From Methanomassiliicoccales archaeon UBA147 (lineage in GTDB: Archaea > Thermoplasmatota > Thermoplasmata > SG8-5): a stretch of DNA of 10,346 bases. Made by a program: the position numbers and the translations under genes. The notes beneath the pieces were generated by a model. That model was given only the letters and a program-made list of their open reading frames with translations. It searched no databases and was not told where the DNA came from. The DNA is taken from contig DAJR01000061.1 of NCBI GenBank assembly GCA_002496385.1, forward strand, positions 1-10,346, written 5' to 3'. Below are positions 1-7,200 of this stretch, piece by piece; position 1 is the first letter of the stretch, and every line of letters starts with the position of its first letter.

Positions 1-438
1 GCCTGGCCAGCCGTTCCCGTGCCCCCAGAGGTCCAGCATGTACCTTTCTGCGGGATAAGCGCCAGCCGCCCAAATGACGAATTTGCTGAGCGTCCCGGGA
101 TTCCCGAGGTCCAACTCTGCATCCCATGCGGGGTCCACCGAATCAATGCCCAGCGGGAAGGTTCCGCCTGGCAGAACCCTCGACAGGGTGGTGTCGCCAA
201 TGTCAGCCAGGTCCGCCAGGACGATGATGTCCAGTTTCGCCGACGAACCAACCTTCTGCATCTCGCGGATGTCGTCCTGCACCTTGTCGGCCAGGCTGCT
301 GTCGCCGGACATGTAGACCATGAAGGTCCATTTCTCCCCGTCTTCCTGGGCTGAAATCAGTGGGGTCGCGAGCGTCGAAAAAAATAAAGTTATCAATATA
401 AAAATGACTAAATAATTTTTAAAGGGGGCCTTGATCAC
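1..438 (-). CDS. Secreted clostripain-like (peptidase family C11) protein, N-terminal part; runs off the left edge
   Basis: Only the first 146 codons lie in the window. From a GTG start at 438-436 the protein begins with a basic N-terminus (MIKAPFKNY), a hydrophobic run (LVIFILITLFF) and a likely signal-peptidase site after LISA, so it is probably exported. The mature part starts with KWTFMVYMSGDSSLADKV, followed by a DDIREMQKVGS stretch and an LDIIVLADL strand: the usual opening of clostripain/C11 cysteine peptidases. The segment LDLWGHGNGW at the left edge carries the conserved HG that supplies the catalytic His; the catalytic Cys would lie beyond the window, so activity cannot be judged. 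The GTG was chosen because it gives a complete signal peptide, overlaps the upstream stop (TAGTG), and has an SD-like GGTGGAG five bases upstream at 444-450. It is probably cotranscribed and translationally coupled with the adenosyltransferase gene. No functional link to cobalamin is evident. Its substrate is unknown. Confidence 0.85.
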   Translation of the reverse strand, partial: MIKAPFKNYLVIFILITLFFSTLATPLISAQEDGEKWTFMVYMSGDSSLADKVQDDIREMQKVGSSAKLDIIVLADLADIGDTTLSRVLPGGTFPLGIDSVDPAWDAELDLGNPGTLSKFVIWAAGAYPAERYMLDLWGHGNGWPG

Positions 439-971
439 TAATACTCCACCCCTTTCCTGGCCATGATTTTATTCATGTAGGGGTGCTTTATCTCCTTCAT
501 CTCGGTGACCGTGTCTGCCAGATCGATGAACTCGGCCGGCGCGTACCTCCCTGTCAGAACTATCTCCATGCCCTTCGGCCTCGACATCACGATATCGATG
601 ACATCGGCGGCGGTCACCAGCTTCCATTCCACGGCCACGTTGATCTCGTCGAGGATGAGCATGTCTATGTCCCCGGAGTTCACGAGGCCCCTGGCATGCT
701 CCAATCCTTTTCTCGCCAGGTCGATGTCTATCCGCTCCGGATTCTCCTTGTCCACGAAATCGGGCCTGCCGAACTGGAGGATGTCGAAGTTGGGGATGCC
801 CTTCACAGCTTCCAGCTCCCCGTACTTGATGTCGCCCTTCATGAACTGGATCATCAGGACCCTGAAACCGTGGCCGGCGGCGCGCATCCCCAGGCCCAGG
901 GACGCGGTGGTCTTGCCCTTGCCGTTGCCGGTGTAGACGTGGACCATTCCCAGTCCCCTTTCGGAAGCCAT
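438..971 (-). CDS. cobO: Corrinoid (cob(I)yrinate a,c-diamide / cob(I)alamin) adenosyltransferase, CobO/BtuR family
   Basis: This cytosolic enzyme transfers the 5'-deoxyadenosyl group of ATP to the cobalt of a reduced corrinoid, making coenzyme-B12-type cofactors. The N-terminus contains VHVYTGNGKGKTT, the P-loop typical of BtuR/CobO. A Walker-B-like MLILDEINVAVEW follows, then an IVLTGRYAPAEFIDLADTVTEM segment and a C-terminal IKHPYMNKIMARKGVEY, matching the family's KH(A/P)-GIEY ending. From the ATG at 971 the protein has 177 residues, close to bacterial BtuR (about 196). I prefer this start because a TATA-like element (991-1000) is centred about 25 bases upstream, the spacing for a leaderless archaeal transcript, and because residues ERGL before the VHVYTG strand look native. 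An alternative ATG at 947 gives 169 residues and still keeps the P-loop. The open frame continues upstream to 1082, but that part reads through the promoter and does not look like protein. The stop codon overlaps the GTG start of the C11 peptidase gene. Confidence 0.95.
   Translation of the reverse strand: MASERGLGMVHVYTGNGKGKTTASLGLGMRAAGHGFRVLMIQFMKGDIKYGELEAVKGIPNFDILQFGRPDFVDKENPERIDIDLARKGLEHARGLVNSGDIDMLILDEINVAVEWKLVTAADVIDIVMSRPKGMEIVLTGRYAPAEFIDLADTVTEMKEIKHPYMNKIMARKGVEY
444..450 (-). promoter_or_regulatory. Shine-Dalgarno site inside the end of cobO, for the C11 peptidase GTG start
   Basis: The minus strand reads GGTGGAG, five bases before the GTG at 438-436. It lies in the last codons of the adenosyltransferase and supports reinitiation at the TAGTG overlap. 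Confidence 0.5.
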
Positions 972-990
972 GTGATTTGGTAGGGATGTT

Positions 991-1000
991 GGATATATAA
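991..1000 (-). promoter_or_regulatory. Archaeal TATA-like box for the cobO-C11 peptidase unit
   Basis: The minus strand reads TTATATATCC here, centred about 25 bases upstream of the ATG at 971. Archaeal TBP sites sit about 25-27 bases before the transcription start, so this predicts a start at or next to the ATG and therefore a leaderless mRNA. The alternative ATG at 947 would have a leader of roughly 24 bases. No clear BRE can be called. Confidence 0.5.
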
Positions 1001-1063
1001 TGGTTTTCCGGTGAATCCTACCAACCCGGCCATAGCTTTGGCACCGGCCAACCGCCCAACACG

Positions 1064-1098
1064 CCCTAGTACCCAATCCCAATCTCCAAATGCCCTCA
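1064..1098. repeat. Degenerate heptanucleotide tandem repeat in the divergent intergenic region
   Basis: Read on the plus strand in 7-base units: CCCTAGT, ACCCAAT, CCCAATC, TCCAAAT, GCCCTCA. On the minus strand this is a chain of ATTTGGA, GATTGGG, ATTGGGT, ACTAGGG. The ACTAGGG unit also occurs in the repeat at the right end of the window. The copies are imperfect, so the period is visible but weak. The repeat lies about 90-125 bases upstream of cobO and of the giant gene. The rest of 972-1213 holds the two promoters and no gene or RNA that I can recognise. Confidence 0.4.
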
Positions 1099-1152
1099 GG
1101 CTTTGGATACCGATAAAAGCACCCAGACTCCGTCCCAAGCCTCGCGACTCAA

Positions 1153-1165
1153 CACTTAAATACTC
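1153..1165 (+). promoter_or_regulatory. Candidate archaeal TATA box for the giant beta-helix gene
   Basis: CTTAAATACT is centred near 1159, predicting a transcript start near 1185 and a leader of about 30 bases with only a weak purine-rich SD candidate (GGGATTGAG at 1203-1211). A second AT-rich stretch, containing the perfect palindrome TTGATATCAA (1183-1192), lies about 25 bases before the ATG. It could instead be the TATA box of a leaderless transcript, or an operator. The sequence alone does not decide between them. Confidence 0.4.
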
Positions 1166-1213
1166 CGAGCACCTTTTCTTCCTTGATATCAATAATATCT
1201 GTGGGATTGAGTC

Positions 1214-4200
1214 ATGAGGAAAAAATTGTTTGCTGTGTGGGTATGTGGGATATTGGTCGTGTCAGCTTTTGTAATGTCTGCAGGTGTTGGCAATGATGTC
1301 GAAGGGAAGGAGTTTGTAAAGGATGGCACCATGTACACATCCCACGCTCCGATTTACATAAGCGGGGATGCGGATTTCGCCACCCAGGCGGACGTAGAAG
1401 GCTGGCCGGGAAACGGCACTTCATGGAACCCGTACATAATCGGGGGTTACGTCATTGATGGGAGCGTTGATTGGTATTGCATCGGAGTTGAGTTCACCTC
1501 GGTTTATTTCGCGGTGAAAGATAGTTATCTACACTCGACAATCGCGGGGATCTATCTTGATTCAGTCCAAAATGGCACAGTAGACAACAACACAATCATG
1601 AATAATGAATACGGAATCTATCTTTACAACGCTACTGGCATCACTGTCACCAGAAATAACGTTTTTTCAAACATTGAATATGGAATCTATATTGAAGTTT
1701 CCAGCGGCAACACCATATATCACAACAACTTCATCAGCAATGTGAACCAAGCCTACGGTGATGGCGCGAATCAATGGCACAACGATTATCCAGATGGTGG
1801 AAACTACTGGGACGACTACACCGGAATCGACAACTTCTCCGGTCCGGGGCAGAACGAATCGGGACCAGACGGATTTGGAGACATTTCATACGCGAACATC
1901 GGAGGCGGTATGGGCGCCCAGGACAACTATCCCTTGATGCAACCCTGGAACCCGGCATCTCAACACGTTCCGCACAAACCAATCCGCATTAACTCCAATG
2001 CCGAATTCACGTCCGCAAATGGCGTAATGCTCGGCGAGGGGTCGCAAGCGAACCCATGGATAATCGAGAACTGGGACATAAACGGCACAGGCTATGGATA
2101 CTGTATCTACGTCGGTAACACCACGGATTACTTTGTAGTGAGAAATTCTTATCTACATGAGGCGAGCGGTGTTTCTAGTTGGCCGTTTTTTCCAGATTCA
2201 GGAATTGCTGTAACAAACATTACAAATGGTCTTATACAAAATAACATAGGACTGGATAATACTTGGTATGGTATTGCCCTCGATCGTTCAAATAATACTT
2301 CACTTGCGAACAATTTCATGTCAAATAACTTGGCCGGCATACATCTTGATAATTCCCATAATAATTCTTTAATTGCCAATCCAACAAATAACAATAGTTT
2401 ATTTGGTATATTCCTTTATTACTCCGACAACACAATTGTTGTAAATAATATCTGTCAATCAAATGGTAATAATGGCATTTACATGACCGTGTCAAATCAC
2501 AACACCATTCTAAACAACAATTGTTCGTCCAGTATCAATTATAATGGCATCTCTATTGATGGTTCCTGTGATTATAACCTAATTAAAAATAACATATGTA
2601 ATGACAACGCCAATAGCGGCATATATATCGAGGATTCAAATAGTAATACAATTGAGAACAATAAATGTTCCAACAATATTGTTTATGATGGAATCTCAGT
2701 CGTTCCCTCATGTGACGACAACACAATAGCCAACAATACTTGCATGAATAATCGATTAGGTATCGGCATCTGGTCCTCGAACAGAAACATTCTCCGAAAC
2801 AACAGTTGTTCGGACAATCAAAATTCTGGCATCTTATTATCCTCTTCAGATGGAAATACCCTAATAAACAGCAAATGCAGGAACAATGGCGACAATGGTA
2901 TATGGGTGTACAATTCAAACAGTAATGTCATTGAAAATAATAATTGTTCCAACCATATGAACTATAATGGTATCTCTATTTCTTCATCCTCTGATGACAA
3001 TATAATCGCTAATAATACATGCCTGAGCAATTTATACAATGGCATTGGATTGTGGTCTTCAGAAAGAAATATCCTTAGTAACAATACCTGCAAAGAAAAT
3101 GGTGATTCCGGTATTCATCTCAGCAGTTCAGGCAACAATACCATATGGTTCAATATCGCTTCAAACAACGAATACGGCATCAACCTTGGCTCATCCTATT
3201 TCAACACAATTAAAGGCAATATAGTTGCGAATAATACTCCGTGGGGCATTTTGGTTATGTCATCAAGCAATATCACAATTGATAGCAATACTGTTGCAGA
3301 CAACGACTATGGCATTACGCTCTTTTCATCGTTAAACAGCCTCATTTACCATAACAACATCATCAACAACACCAACCAAGCCTGGGACGATGGTGGAAGT
3401 AATAATTCATGGGACAATGGATACCCCTCAGGTGGTAACTACTGGTCGGATTATGCCGGGCTGGACGTCATGCAGGGACCGCTCCAGAATGTTTCGGGCG
3501 CGGACTGGATTGGCGACGTTTCCTACGATACAATTATAGGCAGCTCGGGTGCAACAGACAATTATCCGCTGGCCAGACCGACTATTGATGGCAGGGTCCA
3601 GCATTTGCCAATCCGCATAAACTCGAATGCGAATTTCGACTGGGCGCACGGGGTTGTGAACTGGGCGACCGGGGACGGGAGCGAGGAAAATCCATGGATT
3701 ATTGAGAACTGGGATATTAATGGGACCGGATATGGGTATTGCATTTACATCGGAAATACCACGAACTATTTCACCGTGAGAGAGTGTTATTTGCATGAGG
3801 CGAGCGGAGTTAATTGGTGGCCATTTTACGCTGCATTTGGGGTAGCTTTGTTCAATGTTCAGAATGGTACAGTCTCCAATAACAAAGCCTCTTCGAATAG
3901 CTTTGGTATTCTTCTCTACTCCTCCAATGACAACATTATTTGTAAAAACAATGCTCCAAGCAATGTTAATGTTGGTATCTATTTGTATGCGTCCTGGTGT
4001 AATAACATCATCGATAACTCCGCGTCGTACAATCTACATGGAATTCGTCTTTACGATTCAAGTTACAACTCTTTTGAGAATAACGCGATGGATGGTGATG
4101 GATTTTACATTCTAGGTAACATCATGAACCACTGGAATACACATATAATAGGGACTTCAAATTTGGTCAATGGCAAACCCGTTTATTACTGGAAAAATCA

Positions 4201-7200
4201 AACAAGTGGGACTGTGCCTTTGGGTGCCGGTCAAATAATTCTTGCAAATTGTACTGAAGTAGTCATTGAACATCAGAATATCATCAATGGGTCTGTAGGT
4301 ATAATACTAGGTTTCTCGTCAAATAATATCCTCACCCAAAATATTTTCTCTTCAAACACTTATTTTGGAATTTATTTGTGCTCCTCAAACAATAATATTA
4401 TCCTCAATAATACTATTGAAAACAATAACGTATTAGGATTAGCATTGAACTCTGCTAGCAATAATGAAATATACCATAATAATATAATTGAGAATTTTGT
4501 TGGTGCATACGATGATAGCACCAACCTGTGGGACAACGGCTACCCGTCCGGCGGGAACTTCTGGTCTGATTACACTGGAACGGACAATTTCTCTGGCAAT
4601 TGCCAAAACGAAACGGGCAGTGACGGCATTGGTGATACACCATACATGATAGAAAATAGCAATCAGGACAACTACCCTCTGATGGCTCCGTGGACTCCAC
4701 CTGTGGACCTTTCAATTGCTGCTGAGGACATAACCTTCTCCAATCCTAATCCAATTCCGGGAGAAGAAATAACCATCAGCGCGAAAATATTCAATCAAAA
4801 GCAAGACATTGTAACCTTCAATATTCCTGTAAAACTTGGTTGGAACTTCATTTCTGTCCCACTTGTCCAGGATGATACTAGCACAATGGCAGTATTAGAC
4901 GATAACGGTGGCGACACAACCTGGAATGTGGCCAAGTGGTATAATGCACTGGACAGGTGGGACCCATGGAAAACTTACAGACCAGGAAGCACGACCAATG
5001 ACCTGAAAGATATCAACCACACAATTGGAATTTGGTTGTACATTACGAATGTTGGAACAGATGTGAATCTTACTGTAAAAGGCAGGATGCCAGCAATTAC
5101 AACAATTCCTCTCTGGGATATAGAGGATCCAGAGGGATGGAACATGGTCGGATATCCTGCCAGCAATAGCACAAACCTGACCGCTGGCAATGTTAAGGCA
5201 TTGACCGGATATCAAGTAACTGAAATTCTGACTTTTGAAGGAAGTGCCTTGGGTGAAGTACCTGTAGAAAATTTCACTTCGCTAAATGATTCAGATTCTC
5301 TGATAAAAGGAAAAGCCTACTGGTTCAAAGTTTCAGGGAATTGCACCTGGGCAATTGATAATGGTTTGCCAGAAAAACCTAATGCAACTGCAACAGTTTC
5401 ATTCTACCTGGGCGGCATCGACGAGGCCAATCTTATTGACAGACAATACGATATTCAAGTTCCAGTTTATGGTTCCACTACTGTAACCACAAATTGGACG
5501 GTCAATATTACCGGAAATCATACGATTATCGTTGATGTCACGGATGTTGATCCAAGGGATATTAATTTGTTGAACAACACAGCCCCAAAAGACTTTATTA
5601 CAGCTTCTTCTTTCAACATTCCCATCCTGCCAGGTTGGAACCTCATCTCCATCCCCCTGGAAATGGCCGATACCTCTGTTTCGAGTGTGCTGGCCTCCAT
5701 CAATGGCCACTGGGACGTCGTGAAGTATTATGTCAATACCGACAAGAGCGACCCCTGGAAAACCTACAGGGTGGGAAGTTCACTGAACGACCTGACCCGC
5801 ATTGATAATACCATGGGATTCTGGATTCACGCGACAATCGCCTGCAATCTCACGGTGAGCGGAACAATTCCTGTCTCTACCAGTATTCCGCTTTACGCTG
5901 GCTGGAACCTGGTTGGATACCCCACCCTCACATTCACCGAGAGCGTGGCCAATGTGTTCTGGGGCACTGGAGCGGACCGGGTCGAGGTCTGCGACCTTGC
6001 GGAACCAGGTCTGATAAAGGAGGTTGGGCCGACTTATATTATGAAGCCCGGTGAAGGCTACTGGGTCCATGTATCGGCTGATGCTATCTGGATTGTTAAG
6101 CATACAATACCCACCCCAAATGTCGCAGTGCATGATATTTCTTTTAGCAATTATCAGCCAGAAAAGGGGGAAATAATTCAGATAAATGGAGTCATTTCAA
6201 ATTATGGTTCCGGGGCAATCGTGGATGTAAAATTTTATGATGGGTCGGAGAATAGTGAGAATCTTATTGGCACTGGTGTAATATCAGTAAACTCTTTGAA
6301 CCAAAGCATAGCACAAATTGACTGGACTGCCACTCCCGGGGGCATTCATGCTATTTTTGTTACGGCATATCTAAACGAAACCTGGGCTTCCCAACAGGGT
6401 TGCTTTGACATGGATTTATCAGATAATTATTTGGATAGAAATATATTCGTAATTCCGAATATATTGTTAGTGGATGACGACAACCATGCCAACGACCTTA
6501 GCGATGGTGATACCGTATCATTCATGCGCGCCTCCCTAGAAGCTGCTGATTTCAACTATGATTTCGTAGTGATCGTCTCCGGCGATGGCCCCGGATATAA
6601 TTATGGGGACTACCCTTTGAAGAATTATGATATTGTAATCTGGATGACTGGATACGAGAAATTGAGCACGCTCACTGTCAATGATCAGGATAATATCACA
6701 TTCTTCCTGAACAACGGGGGTGGCAGCCTGTGGATGATTGGCCAGTACCTTATTGAAGATGGAAATATCCCATACGCATTCTTCAATAACATACTGCGAA
6801 CGAGCGGGACTGTGTATAATGCTTTGGGACCCACGAATCCGCTGATGGGAGTCACTGGCAATCCAGTGAGTTTCCAGTGGAATGCGTCATATATCCCGAT
6901 TGCAACAAGAGTAGCTGGTCAGGGGGGCAGTTGGCGCATTATTCCCGATACAAACGCTGAGATAACCTTCCGCGAACAAGACATCAATTCGACATTCGGA
7001 GATGCAATAAATTACGAAAATATTGCCAAAGATTCAAGGCTGGTGTTCTTCCCATGGGAGTTCTCGAGGATACAGAGAACCAGCGACCAGACACAGGTTG
7101 CCTACAGGGTTCTGAAATGGCTCGGCAATATCACAAGCAAATTCACGCAAGATGTGGCAATTTCCGAGCAGACCATCGAACCTGAAACTGTGTTCTACAA

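Noticed and set aside
19..354. Plus-strand open frames at the left edge
   Set aside because: They lie opposite the C11 peptidase reading frame, whose translation shows family motifs and a signal peptide; the plus-strand products show none.
483..983. Plus-strand open frames (166 and 143 codons) opposite cobO
   Set aside because: The minus strand encodes a full BtuR/CobO protein with P-loop; the opposite frames are by-products of G+C-rich codons.
972..1082. N-terminal extension of the adenosyltransferase to an ATG at 1082
   Set aside because: The added residues cross the TATA-like box and the heptamer repeat, resemble no family sequence, and are longer than any known start of this enzyme requires.
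1000..1110. Possible tRNA or structured RNA in the G+C-rich intergenic stretch
   Set aside because: There are short direct repeats (CCGGCC twice) and a small TTGGC/GGCCAA hairpin, but no T-loop motif, anticodon arm or acceptor pairing on either strand.
1183..1192. Perfect palindrome TTGATATCAA as an operator
   Set aside because: A ten-base A/T-rich palindrome is common by chance and overlaps a possible TATA element; without a second copy I do not call it a site.
3428..3796. Minus-strand open frame of 122 codons inside the giant gene
   Set aside because: The plus-strand frame is continuous, with clear beta-helix module ends and starts at this place; the antisense product has no recognisable features.
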